Below, in pieces: positions 1 to 8,722 of a DNA stretch of 64,000 nt (position 1 is its first letter; each line of letters begins with the position of its first letter). The DNA is taken from contig NZ_CP196351.1 of the NCBI RefSeq assembly GCF_051668705.1, forward strand, positions 2,294,001 to 2,358,000, given 5' to 3'. Source of the DNA: Alterisphingorhabdus sp051668705. GTDB taxonomy: Bacteria; Pseudomonadota; Alphaproteobacteria; Sphingomonadales; Sphingomonadaceae. The notes beneath the pieces were generated by a model. The model was not told the DNA's origin. It saw nothing but the letters and a program-made list of their open reading frames with translations, and searched no databases. The translations under genes were made by a program, and so were the position numbers.

Positions 1-904
1 CACTGGTCCAGATGCCAGCGTGAACCGACAGTCCGCTAACCACATTATCCTTGCCTGTTGGAACAATGACCAGATCCATAGGGACGCGGCGATGAACGGT
101 CGAAATAGTGTTGGATTTGATAACCAGCGGAGCAGGATTTCCCTGCTCAAACCATTTCGCCGCTTTCTCATAAGATGCAGGCGCCAAAAGAGGCTGATCA
201 GATACTTTAACCAGGCCCTTACGCTCTGTAACTTCCCCATTACGGGACCAATGTAGATGCGCCAATTGCGTAAGATTGCGGTCCAGAAACCATTCGAGCA
301 ATCCCCGCCCTTCGGCATCTTCAAGCCATGCCGCATCCTTTGCCAGCACATCTTGTAATGGGCGCCAGTCATCCACTACAGCGCGCGTATCATTAAGGGT
401 CTGCGCTAATGCTGTGGTCAACTGTCTGCGTATTTTCGCGTCGGCGCGCTGCATTTCGATATACACAACGGATTCCTGCTGTCCGCCAGCAGGTAATTCA
501 TCTGTAATTGATAACAGTTCACCCTGCCCCCCGCGCACCACAGACACTAAGGGATGGATGATCCGGTCGATGGAAAGACCGGCCGCGCTAATTTCCCCAG
601 CAATAGAGTCGACCAAAAACGGCATATCATTATTCACAATAATAAGCCGAATGAAGCGGCGGTCTTTGGCTTCACCATCATCAAAAGACGTAACCGCACT
701 CTCCATTGCAATAATCGGAGCATTTTCTGTACGGTTCATCATTGCAGCGAGGGCAAATGTTGCAGCCTCATCACAGGCTGGCCCTTCAAAACCTTCATTT
801 TCTCCAGGCAATGCGCCTTGCAAAAAAGCATCGCGCAAAGCAGTGAAAAGCGCATGATTTGTACCCAAATATGGGGTTATTTCGGACTGGTTTTTGTCAG
901 ACAT
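1..904 (-). CDS. NAD-specific glutamate dehydrogenase, large type (N-terminal part)
   Basis: I translated this strand by hand: an ATG at 904-902 opens a frame with no stop to the window edge, giving about 301 residues of a longer protein. It contains the block DMPFLVDSIAGE followed by a helical region rich in ALAQTLNDTRAVVDDWRP, which is typical of the N-terminal ACT-like regulatory part of the roughly 1500-1600-residue NAD-dependent glutamate dehydrogenases (Bac_GDH family). These convert glutamate to 2-oxoglutarate and ammonia in the cytoplasm. The catalytic domain lies outside the window. The three forward-strand frames over the same bases are shadows. It is the last gene on this edge; the next gene on the same strand ends 133 bases upstream of its start, so it probably has its own promoter. 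Confidence 0.88.
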   Translation of the reverse strand, partial: MSDKNQSEITPYLGTNHALFTALRDAFLQGALPGENEGFEGPACDEAATFALAAMMNRTENAPIIAMESAVTSFDDGEAKDRRFIRLIIVNNDMPFLVDSIAGEISAAGLSIDRIIHPLVSVVRGGQGELLSITDELPAGGQQESVVYIEMQRADAKIRRQLTTALAQTLNDTRAVVDDWRPLQDVLAKDAAWLEDAEGRGLLEWFLDRNLTQLAHLHWSRNGEVTERKGLVKVSDQPLLAPASYEKAAKWFEQGNPAPLVIKSNTISTVHRRVPMDLVIVPTGKDNVVSGLSVHAGIWTS

Positions 905-1036
905 GGCGAGGCCTTAGGCTCCTCTTTCGCGTCAGAGAAGTCTGCCCTATGCGCCTTTTTCAAGCGACGCTCAAGTCTAATAGCGTGTAATAATGAATTT
1001 GCATGAGTTTTCGATTATTACAAGATCGGTAACGGC

Positions 1037-2557
1037 CTAACAGATTTTGCGAACCACCATATCGGTGATTTTGCTATCGGCAGATACTGCTGCAACAACC
1101 AATTGACCATCGGCATCACGTCGCACAACCAAAACGCCAAATTCTGCATCGGCCAGATCAATCGCGTCAATTGGCTGGGCATCAACTTGACGCAATGTTT
1201 GATAGGCTTCTTCCAGTGTATTTTGGACGCTGGCATCTTCACCATCAGGACGGCGCAACCGACGTTCTTCACGAACAACGCCTTTCAAACCACCTTCATG
1301 GCTATCCAAAAAGTCTGGTAAACCGCCAATAGGCAATGATTTGCGATGGGCATATGATAAGGCAGCCGCATATTCTGTCAGGCGCGTCTTGTCATATTCT
1401 GCGCCAAAGACCAGCTTCACAATTGGTGTCATGGGCGCGCGGTCTTGTACCGTTATGCCCGCACCTTCCAATGCGCTGTCCAGTGATTGCGGCTCGCGCT
1501 CTGCGACCAAGGAGACATCATAAGCAAGGCCAATAGCCCGGTATAAAGCGCCGCGGCTGCGCGATTCACTCTGCGCGGCCTTTTCTGCCTGCATCTGTGC
1601 AAGGCCCAGCCATTCGTGCAAATCTGCATCTTCTGAAGGCTGATTGAGTGTTTCTTCGCTATCCTCAACTGGCGCATCAATGTCTTGCTCGACCTGATCT
1701 TCGCTCAGCAATTCCGAAGACGCCGAAGCCGAAAACGCTAGGCTGTGACGCTGCGATGGGACTGAGTCTGAAATGCTGCCATTGAGAGGGTCCGCACTCA
1801 CCGACAATGGCGTGTGCATTTTCTCAACATCTTCATCCTTGCGCGCTGACTCACCAAAAGCGACATCCGGCAAAATCAGCTCGTCATCCTGGTCTGAATG
1901 CTCACCCTGATTATCCCAGACTGATGGGGCATCAGTAAATAGCTGCTGCTCACCCAATGCCTGCTCAACTTCCAAGAGCAGTTCGTCTGTGCTGGTTTTA
2001 TCGGCAAGCATCTTCCAATTGATGACGCCAAAGACAAAATCGATCGTGTCATCATCGGATGAAAATGGCAGCAATATGCCGCGATACATGATAGTTTTGC
2101 CAAGCTGATTGACAAATTCTGCTTCAAAACCAATCGGTGCCTGATTGGCGAGAATTTCCATATAATGGTCAGTAATACGCGACAGCAATGAGCGCCCGGG
2201 AATTTCACTGACATATTGCACATCATCATCAATGCCTGATTCTTCCGCAACGGCACTGCCAATATGGGCGATACCAGGATTCTCAATGCCTGAAGTGAAG
2301 TCCAGCAAAACGCTATTTGGAACAAAGTCGTCCAATATATCAAGGTCAAGATCATCAACCGATGGGAAAGACTTTTCACCCAGCAGCATTACCCAATGAT
2401 TATAGGCGCGCACATGCATCCGGCGTTCGTCTGTGCCAAAGCCATGGCTGCTATCCATAATGCCTTCATCATGCGCAGCAGTGTCTTCGAGCTCTGCAGC
2501 ATCCGCCGAAAAAATGTCGGAATGGTCTTCGTAACCAAATTCGCGATGATTATCCAT
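1037..2557 (-). CDS. PAS_5-like domain protein with acidic linker
   Basis: A 506-residue soluble protein without signal peptide or membrane segment. The open frame extends upstream, but the ATG at 2557 (MDNHREFGYED) is the better start, since the upstream extension is basic and unlike the rest. Residues about 55-190 resemble the PAS_5 family of Alphaproteobacteria: HVRAYNHWVMLLGEKSFPS, then a leucine/aspartate stretch, then YRGILLPFSSDDDTIDFVFGVINW. After it come an acidic, low-complexity linker and a C-terminal helical part (about 360-490) with no family I recognise. No kinase, GGDEF or output domain is visible, so it may bind a small ligand or a partner protein. It lies between glutamate dehydrogenase and tRNA-Thr. 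PAS assignment is moderate; function unknown. Confidence 0.75.
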   Translation of the reverse strand: MDNHREFGYEDHSDIFSADAAELEDTAAHDEGIMDSSHGFGTDERRMHVRAYNHWVMLLGEKSFPSVDDLDLDILDDFVPNSVLLDFTSGIENPGIAHIGSAVAEESGIDDDVQYVSEIPGRSLLSRITDHYMEILANQAPIGFEAEFVNQLGKTIMYRGILLPFSSDDDTIDFVFGVINWKMLADKTSTDELLLEVEQALGEQQLFTDAPSVWDNQGEHSDQDDELILPDVAFGESARKDEDVEKMHTPLSVSADPLNGSISDSVPSQRHSLAFSASASSELLSEDQVEQDIDAPVEDSEETLNQPSEDADLHEWLGLAQMQAEKAAQSESRSRGALYRAIGLAYDVSLVAEREPQSLDSALEGAGITVQDRAPMTPIVKLVFGAEYDKTRLTEYAAALSYAHRKSLPIGGLPDFLDSHEGGLKGVVREERRLRRPDGEDASVQNTLEEAYQTLRQVDAQPIDAIDLADAEFGVLVVRRDADGQLVVAAVSADSKITDMVVRKIC

Positions 2558-2815
2558 ATACGCCCCATTGCTTAGACTTATGACAATCTTCTGCCGCAAT
2601 ATAGTAAATGCATGGTTAACAACGCGACAAAAAGCCAAGCAAAATGCAGCAAACACTGTTTAACAGAGTCGCCCAGTCGCTAACCCAACCACTCACCCAG
2701 TCATCAACTATACCGCACAAGAGAAAATTGCCCCTCTTGCCATTTGCACAAAGCGCTGATAACCGGCGATGCATAATAGCTGCAATGGCCAAGCCGGCCA
2801 AACATAACAGCAAGC

Positions 2816-2891
2816 GCCGCTTTAGCTCAGTTGGTAGAGCACATCATTCGTAATGATGGGGTCAGAGGTTCGAATCCTCTAAGCGGCACCA
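2816..2891 (+). tRNA. tRNA-Thr (anticodon CGU)
   Basis: A complete cloverleaf can be drawn. The acceptor stem GCCGCTT pairs with AAGCGGC, the D arm is GCTC...GAGC, the anticodon stem is CATCA/TGATG around loop TTCGTAA (anticodon CGT, reading ACG), and the T arm is AGAGG-TTCGAAT-CCTCT. The 3' CCA is encoded at 2889-2891. There is no extra long variable arm. It stands alone between two minus-strand genes. Confidence 0.97.
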
Positions 2892-3038
2892 ATTTTCTCT
2901 TACCTTAACTCGCTTCATTCTCCCCTCCAAGGGACGGCATCTCGTCGGCACACAGTCAATCTCGCGAACTCTATCGAGTCTGCCCCTCTTCAAGGCATTA
3001 TGTTTTTCCAGCTCAGTCTTCTGTCGACTTGAAGCTCG

Positions 3039-4484
3039 TTAAAATGTTGGCATGTCGATAAATATCTCTTGGCCATCGACATTTTCACCGCGCATGAAAC
3101 TCTTGATTGTCGCAGTTACTTCCGGCGACAGCATGAACAGATTATGCCCGCCATTTGTAACCATCACCGTTTGGCGGTTTACCAGGCCCGCTGTCGCTTC
3201 TTGCCCGCTTTCAGGAAAAGTACGCCCATCCAATGTGCCGTGAAGTACCAGCACAGGGACTTGTGAAACCGGGCGTTGGCGAAATTCAGGGCCGAGATCG
3301 AGTGAAGGTCGTACGCCTTCCAAATAAAGGCTGAAATTCTGATATAAGCCAAGCAATGCTGTTTCAGCTTGCTGCTCAATCATGGCCCTGCGTTCCGCCC
3401 CGGTGCCTGAAGCAACATCCATCAAGGTTGTCATCGGGCGAAAAGATACTGCAACATCAGTCGGGTCAATGGCTCTTTGCAGCAGGTTAATCAACGGACC
3501 TGTATCCCCTTCATCAAGGCCTTTATAAACAGCCAATATCCAGACCATGCGTGCAGGATCCGCGGCCAGCGCTGACGTAAATTGTTGCATGTCACGCCGC
3601 TGCAAAAGATAGGGCGCAGTTTTGCCATCTTGCGTGGGAATTTGCAGCTCTAATGGTTGTGCATCCAGCCTTGCCAGCACATTACCGATCAAATCTTTCA
3701 CGTCAGGATATTTCGCCTTTGCGTCTGACACGCTGTTTATAGCTGCTTGCAAACGATCAAAATATGCATCCGCCCGTGCAGGCTGTTTTACCGTTTGATC
3801 CAGACCTTCAACAGCCGTTATGACAACGCGTCCTATGCGCTCATCCATTTGCTTCAGAGCCGCTAGCGCGAGATGGGAACCATAGGATATACCCCAGAGA
3901 TCGATTTTTTCCGCACCAAGGTGTTTGCGCAGATCATCAAGGTCTCGAACACTTTCCGGTGTGGTATATCCCCTTATATCAACGCCGTTTTCGGTCCAAA
4001 ACTCCAAGCATTCGGCAAAGGCGGAACGCTGTATTGCAAAATAGTCTTCATCAGATGTCGGCATTGTCGTGCTGATCTGTTTGGACGAGGTGCAATTTGG
4101 CAGATCGTTCGATCCGCCCGTCCCGCGCTGATCAAAAGCAATCACATCACCAAATTCACGCATCGCCATAAACAGCGGGAAACGCTCATAACGTGCTGTC
4201 TCAACCCCTGAACCACCGGGACCACCTGCAAGATAGACAATAGGTGATCCAGCACTTTCCCCAGTCGCAGGAAAGCGCACATATTTAAGAGTGAGCGTGC
4301 GGCTGCCCTCGACAGAGCGATTCTCTGGCACCTCAAAGCTGCCTTCATATGCCTCAACACTTTCGCCAGACTTTGCCGCAAACATGATCGCATTCTCGCC
4401 AGCATAGGATTTGGCCAGAACTGGTTGAGCAAAGGCTAGGCTTGCTAAGCCTAACAGTGAGAGCAATTGGGTATGTTTGATCAT
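3039..4484 (-). CDS. exported alpha/beta hydrolase (TAP-like / proline iminopeptidase-type)
   Basis: 481 residues. An N-terminal signal peptide of about 25 residues ends in VLAKS, so the protein is periplasmic or secreted. The fold markers are in order: the oxyanion-hole segment VYLAGGPGGSGV, VIAFDQRGTGGS, nucleophile elbow GISYGS with Ser near residue 200, acid segment VLHGTLDGRTFPESG and the catalytic His in NGGHNLFM. This arrangement, with an inserted helical lid and a C-terminal TAP-like block, fits secreted peptidases of the tripeptidyl/proline aminopeptidase group (S33), though esterase activity cannot be excluded. A strong GAGGAG ribosome site lies 8 bases before the ATG. It is monocistronic, diverging from the LytTR gene, and could share a promoter region with it. 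Confidence 0.87.
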   Translation of the reverse strand: MIKHTQLLSLLGLASLAFAQPVLAKSYAGENAIMFAAKSGESVEAYEGSFEVPENRSVEGSRTLTLKYVRFPATGESAGSPIVYLAGGPGGSGVETARYERFPLFMAMREFGDVIAFDQRGTGGSNDLPNCTSSKQISTTMPTSDEDYFAIQRSAFAECLEFWTENGVDIRGYTTPESVRDLDDLRKHLGAEKIDLWGISYGSHLALAALKQMDERIGRVVITAVEGLDQTVKQPARADAYFDRLQAAINSVSDAKAKYPDVKDLIGNVLARLDAQPLELQIPTQDGKTAPYLLQRRDMQQFTSALAADPARMVWILAVYKGLDEGDTGPLINLLQRAIDPTDVAVSFRPMTTLMDVASGTGAERRAMIEQQAETALLGLYQNFSLYLEGVRPSLDLGPEFRQRPVSQVPVLVLHGTLDGRTFPESGQEATAGLVNRQTVMVTNGGHNLFMLSPEVTATIKSFMRGENVDGQEIFIDMPTF

Positions 4485-4612
4485 GGCCGGTTCTCCTCAT
4501 GGGCAACAGATATGCACCAAGCTTATTCATCTAATGGAGGAATTGCCGCACCAAATCAGTGAACGGTCATGTTTTTCGCGCGAGCGGCATGGTGTCGCAC
4601 TAGGCGGAACCT

Positions 4613-6154
4613 TTGGACCCGTCTACGGTTAGCCCCATGTTCAAACATGTCCTTATTACACTTGCTGCAACAATATTGCTTTCATCATGCAGCAGCGCCT
4701 CCACTGCGCCACCCATTGGCATTTCAACATTGGATTGGGAGCACGTTACAATATGTCCTGCTGCTGACATTGGTGAGGTGCCTCCAGATTTTTCTGAAGC
4801 GCGATGTCAAACAACAGGCTTAGCCAATATCGACCCGCAAAACCGCCTTATATGGATCCGTGCTGTAGTGCCTCTGACGCGTATAAATGGTTCTAACGGT
4901 GAACCGCTTGCGCTGTTTATCTCAGGGAAAATGTCCAGTGCAGTCTATTTTAATGGTGCACTAATAGGAGAAAATGGCAGGCCAAGCGCCAAGCCTGAAA
5001 ACGAGGTCGCAGGCTTAATGGATGCAATATTCTACCCGCCTCAAAATCTCTTTCATATTGGGGAGAATGAGATTGTCCTGCTTGCATCTTCTCATCAGGG
5101 CTATCTGCAACTGGCTAGCCCCATACATATGATTGGCATCGCTCCGGCAGATCTTTTGAACAAAGAAATATTGGCACAATCTGCACCCGTTTTGATCACA
5201 CTTGGCGTATTTGTGCTGGGCAGTCTCTATTTTGGTGTGATGGCTGTTATAGGCGTATCACGTTTTCAATTTGCACTTCTGGGTATAATGAGCCTCTCAG
5301 CCGGAGGACAGCTCATATCGGAATCGCTGCGCGGTCTTGTGCCTTATTCTTATCCAATCCAAGACTTACGTTTGATCGCCATTACGGCCTTTTCGGCCAT
5401 TTTTGGAATGTGCGTAGCTTTACACATTTTTCGTACATTTAAAGCCGCGAACCTGCATTGGGTTATAGCAGGGATTACAACATTATGTGCTAGTGTGATC
5501 ATTTTCGCTGGCGGTTTTGATTTCAAAGCTCTCGGTGCGATGACTACGCCCTTGCTCGCCTGTCTGGTGGCAACGGCATATTGGGCCAAACAACGGCGTC
5601 AGCATGCATTTGAATATTTTCTAATATTGCTGGCATTTGTGGCTGCAATCTTTGTGTTCGAAACGCTATTCCTCGACCTTATATTCTTCTTGCTGGTCGC
5701 GTTCTTCCTTTTGATATTGTTTGTGTATCAAGCCCGTTCGCTTGCGGCCGAAGCCCGTGAGCGACGCAGCGAGGAAGCAAGAGCCAACCGCCTTGAGCAA
5801 GCTCTTGCTCAGCTAGGTGAGCATTCTGAACCTGATTATATCGATGTAAAGGAAGCAGGGAAGCTAGAGCGTATTGCAACTGTGGACATTATGCATTGCA
5901 GCGGGGCGGATGGATATTGCGAACTGACATTGGCGAATGGACGGACATTGTTGCACAATGCCAGCCTGAATGAGATGGAAGATGCTCTGCCAGCTACATT
6001 CCTGCGCATCCATCGTTCACATATTGTGAATATACGGTTCATTCAATCGCTCGTTCGAGACGCTTCAGGAACCGGAACCCTTCAACTGCAAGACAGCATC
6101 GCGCTGCCGGTCAGCAGACGCATTATGCCCAAGGTCCGGCAAGCTCTGACTTGA
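4613..6154 (+). CDS. membrane-anchored LytTR-type transcriptional regulator
   Basis: 513 residues from a TTG at 4613 that has an AGGCGG ribosome site; an ATG at 4637 (MFKHVLIT) is the alternative. The N terminus carries a lipoprotein-like signal with LLSSCSS. Residues about 35-190 form an extracytoplasmic domain rich in beta strands. About seven hydrophobic segments follow (190-385), then a charged coiled coil (EARERRSEEARANRLEQAL). The last 100 residues are a LytTR DNA-binding domain: RIATVDIMHCSGADGYCEL, FLRIHRSHIVNI and a C-terminal VSRRIMPKVRQAL. Fusing a 7TM sensor directly to LytTR makes a one-component transmembrane regulator without kinase or phosphoreceiver. Its target is unknown; it converges on the GH3 gene downstream and diverges from the hydrolase upstream. 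Confidence 0.85.
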   Translation: MDPSTVSPMFKHVLITLAATILLSSCSSASTAPPIGISTLDWEHVTICPAADIGEVPPDFSEARCQTTGLANIDPQNRLIWIRAVVPLTRINGSNGEPLALFISGKMSSAVYFNGALIGENGRPSAKPENEVAGLMDAIFYPPQNLFHIGENEIVLLASSHQGYLQLASPIHMIGIAPADLLNKEILAQSAPVLITLGVFVLGSLYFGVMAVIGVSRFQFALLGIMSLSAGGQLISESLRGLVPYSYPIQDLRLIAITAFSAIFGMCVALHIFRTFKAANLHWVIAGITTLCASVIIFAGGFDFKALGAMTTPLLACLVATAYWAKQRRQHAFEYFLILLAFVAAIFVFETLFLDLIFFLLVAFFLLILFVYQARSLAAEARERRSEEARANRLEQALAQLGEHSEPDYIDVKEAGKLERIATVDIMHCSGADGYCELTLANGRTLLHNASLNEMEDALPATFLRIHRSHIVNIRFIQSLVRDASGTGTLQLQDSIALPVSRRIMPKVRQALT

Positions 6155-6195
6155 TGACTATTACATCACGCGCATAATAAGCAGCCTAGCAAAAG

Positions 6196-8601
6196 CTATT
6201 TAAGCTCCAGTTCGGTCGATTTCACATCACGGCTGTTTCCGCCGGCCATGAGGGAAAACTTGCCGGGCTCAACTACACGCTGCATCCGATCGTTCCACAG
6301 GCTGAAATCGGTGGGTTTCAGCGTGAAGCGGACTGTGCGTTTCTCACCCGGTTGTAGATTGACGCGTTCAAAGCGGACCAATTGTTTGACCGGCGTTGTG
6401 ACCGAAGCATGCATGTCGCGCAGATAAAGCTGAACAACCTCATCACCGGCCACTGCGCCTGTATTCGTAACCGAAACTTCGACTGTCATATCATCAGAAA
6501 CTTTGTGCCCATCGCCGACTATTTTCGGTGCAGAAATCGCAAAGTCAGTGTAGCTGAGGCCAAAGCCGAAAGGATATAATGCCTCCTTTGTCTCAAACAG
6601 ATAACCACGTCTGGCTTGCGGCTTATGGTTATAGAAATAGGGCAATTGTCCGACATTCTGCGCCACAGTAACAGGCATTTTGCCGCCCGGATTATATTTT
6701 CCAAACACTATATCCGCGACCGCATTTCCGGTTTCCTGACCAAGATACCAGCCTTCGATGATCGCAGGTGCAGTCTCATTTAGCTCGGTAATTGATAGCG
6801 GACGACCATTCAGCAAGAGCGTGACAACCGGCTTGCCTGTTGCAAGCATGGCGCGGGCCAGATCCATTTGCTGACCCACCAATGTTATATCGCTGCGGTC
6901 ACCCAAATGGTTGGTTGCCCATGCTTCACGGCTGGTTTGCTCATTGCCGCCAATGACCATTACAATAACGTCAACATCTTCTGCAGCTTTCACAGCATCA
7001 GCAATAAGTTTGCGATTTTCTGCCTCTGGCACCTGATCCACTGGATCAGCAGCCCAAACCCGGCTTTTGGTGATACGTACGCCTTCTGAATAGACGACAT
7101 CAAACTTACCCTGCGCAGCATTTTCAATGCCTTCCAGAACGCTGACCACCTTGCGCGGTACATCGCTATAACCGCCAAGCGGCGTATCGCGGCCATGTGT
7201 GCCGACCACCAGCAATTTGCTGATATCATTGGCGGCGAGCGGCAACAGCCCGTCATTTTTTAACAGGACCATGGATTTGCGCGCCGACTCTCTGGCAAGA
7301 GCAACGGCTTCGTCATTGGCCTCAATCTGCTCTGCATAGTCAGCATCGGCATAAGGGTTTTCAAACATGCCAGCGATAAATTTCAGTCGCAAGATGCGGC
7401 GAACAGCTTCATCAATCAGCTTCTCTTCCACCCGCCCCTGTTTCACCAGTTCGGGCAAGGTAAGAAAGGCATCAGCATCTGCCATTTCATTATCGACGCC
7501 AGCTTTAATCGCACGCTCTGCCGCTTGCTCTGCATCTTCCAGCATTTGATGGCGGGTAATCATTTCACGAATAGCAAAATAGTCACTAACGACAGCACCT
7601 TTGAAGCCCCATTCCTTCTTCAAAATGTCATTGAGCAACCAGCCATTGGCGTGGCTGGGGATCGCGCCAATCTCATTATAAGACGGCATAACCGACATGA
7701 CATTGGCTTCTTTCACAGCACGCTCAAATGGCGGGAAGAAATAGGTACGCAATGTATGTTCTGATAATTCAGCTGGCGCAACATTGGTGCCGCTCTCTGG
7801 CTGGCCATGTCCTGTCATATGCTTAAGCGTTACCAACACTTTATCATCAGCAAGCGGTAATGTCGGCCCTTGGAAACCGCGTATCGCAGCCAGACCGATT
7901 TCAGACACCAGATAGGGGTCTTCGCCATAGGTTTCCTCTATACGCCCCCAGCGTGCATCACGGGCGATATCCACTACAGGAGAAAGCGCCAATTGCGCAC
8001 CGCGAGAGCGCATCTCTCGTGATGCCACGGTGTAAACCTGCTCCACCAATTGCTTGTCCCAAGTGCTGGCCAAAGCAATGGCTTGCGGAAAGCTGGTTGC
8101 GCCTCTGGCGACATAGCCGTGCAACCCTTCTTCATGCATCAAAATAGGAATACCAAGACGGGTCTGGTTAACTGCCCAGCGCTGCGCTGCGTTCACATAT
8201 TCCACGGTTTCACGCGCCGTGCGATTGCGTCCTTCCGCCGCAGCCCCAGCCGCACCGGAATTGGATTGGCTAACACCGCGAAAATCAGATGGCCGCGCTA
8301 TCATACCGATACCATTAGGAAAGCTTTTGCTTGCCTTGACAGGGTCAAAATCGCCCTGCGGGGTCTGTACCTTTTCCTTCTGTTCCCAGATGGTGAGCAT
8401 CTGCGCGACTTTCTCTTCCAAAGTCATACGTGCAAGAAGATCTTCGACCCTATCTTCGATGGGCGCGTCTGCATTCCTATAAACAGCTTGCTGATCGCTA
8501 AGGCTTTGTTGATCTGCCGCAATGGTAGGATATGCAGAAACTGCCGTTAGCAACCCCAATATTACCCCAAAGCCCAAAGCCTGTTTCGTAATAGCGCCCA
8601 T
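6196..8601 (-). CDS. exported GH3 family glycosidase (beta-xylosidase or beta-glucosidase)
   Basis: 801 residues from the ATG at 8601, chosen over an upstream extension because it has an AAGGGGTGAG ribosome site and opens a signal peptide ending near TIAADQQ. The GH3 (alpha/beta)8 domain follows, with KHMTGHG, VMSVMPSYNEI and nucleophile Asp near residue 340 in VVSDYFA. The second domain (about 470-680) starts KSMVLLKNDGLLPL, and a fibronectin-III-like domain closes the protein (about 700-790, DEVVQLYLRD). The product acts in the periplasm, releasing terminal beta-linked sugars from oligosaccharides. Its divergent LacI gene and the xylose genes beyond suggest xylo-oligosaccharides as substrate, but GH3 sequence alone does not separate xylosidase from glucosidase. 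A perfect palindrome sits 25 bases upstream of the start. Confidence 0.93.
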   Translation of the reverse strand: MGAITKQALGFGVILGLLTAVSAYPTIAADQQSLSDQQAVYRNADAPIEDRVEDLLARMTLEEKVAQMLTIWEQKEKVQTPQGDFDPVKASKSFPNGIGMIARPSDFRGVSQSNSGAAGAAAEGRNRTARETVEYVNAAQRWAVNQTRLGIPILMHEEGLHGYVARGATSFPQAIALASTWDKQLVEQVYTVASREMRSRGAQLALSPVVDIARDARWGRIEETYGEDPYLVSEIGLAAIRGFQGPTLPLADDKVLVTLKHMTGHGQPESGTNVAPAELSEHTLRTYFFPPFERAVKEANVMSVMPSYNEIGAIPSHANGWLLNDILKKEWGFKGAVVSDYFAIREMITRHQMLEDAEQAAERAIKAGVDNEMADADAFLTLPELVKQGRVEEKLIDEAVRRILRLKFIAGMFENPYADADYAEQIEANDEAVALARESARKSMVLLKNDGLLPLAANDISKLLVVGTHGRDTPLGGYSDVPRKVVSVLEGIENAAQGKFDVVYSEGVRITKSRVWAADPVDQVPEAENRKLIADAVKAAEDVDVIVMVIGGNEQTSREAWATNHLGDRSDITLVGQQMDLARAMLATGKPVVTLLLNGRPLSITELNETAPAIIEGWYLGQETGNAVADIVFGKYNPGGKMPVTVAQNVGQLPYFYNHKPQARRGYLFETKEALYPFGFGLSYTDFAISAPKIVGDGHKVSDDMTVEVSVTNTGAVAGDEVVQLYLRDMHASVTTPVKQLVRFERVNLQPGEKRTVRFTLKPTDFSLWNDRMQRVVEPGKFSLMAGGNSRDVKSTELELK

Positions 8602-8625
8602 GATAAGCTCACCCCTTCCCGTCTT

Positions 8626-8643
8626 TATGATAGCGCTATCATA
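8626..8643. promoter_or_regulatory. LacI-type operator, 18-bp perfect palindrome
   Basis: TATGATAGCGCTATCATA is a perfect 18-base palindrome with a central CG, as expected for LacI-family operators. It lies 25 bases before the GH3 start and 80 bases before the divergent LacI gene, so a repressor bound here could block the GH3 promoter and perhaps its own. Confidence 0.75.
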
Positions 8644-8656
8644 TTCATGATTTACG

Positions 8657-8683
8657 ATATTGCAATGCCACAATATTGCAATG
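8657..8683. repeat. tandem direct repeat ATATTGCAATG
   Basis: The 11-mer ATATTGCAATG occurs at 8657-8667 and 8673-8683, with starts 16 bases apart. Each copy contains the self-complementary core ATTGCAAT. The pair lies between the palindrome at 8626 and the LacI start, a place where promoter elements or a second regulator's sites are expected. Confidence 0.5.
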
Positions 8684-8722
8684 ACCATTGCCGACAGCTA
8701 GTGATGGGCTAAGGGGATTGAG

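Noticed and set aside
276..1006. Two long forward-strand frames at the left edge
   Set aside because: They overlap the clear glutamate dehydrogenase frame on the minus strand, which has family motifs and an ATG at 904; the forward frames are basic and have no recognisable motif.
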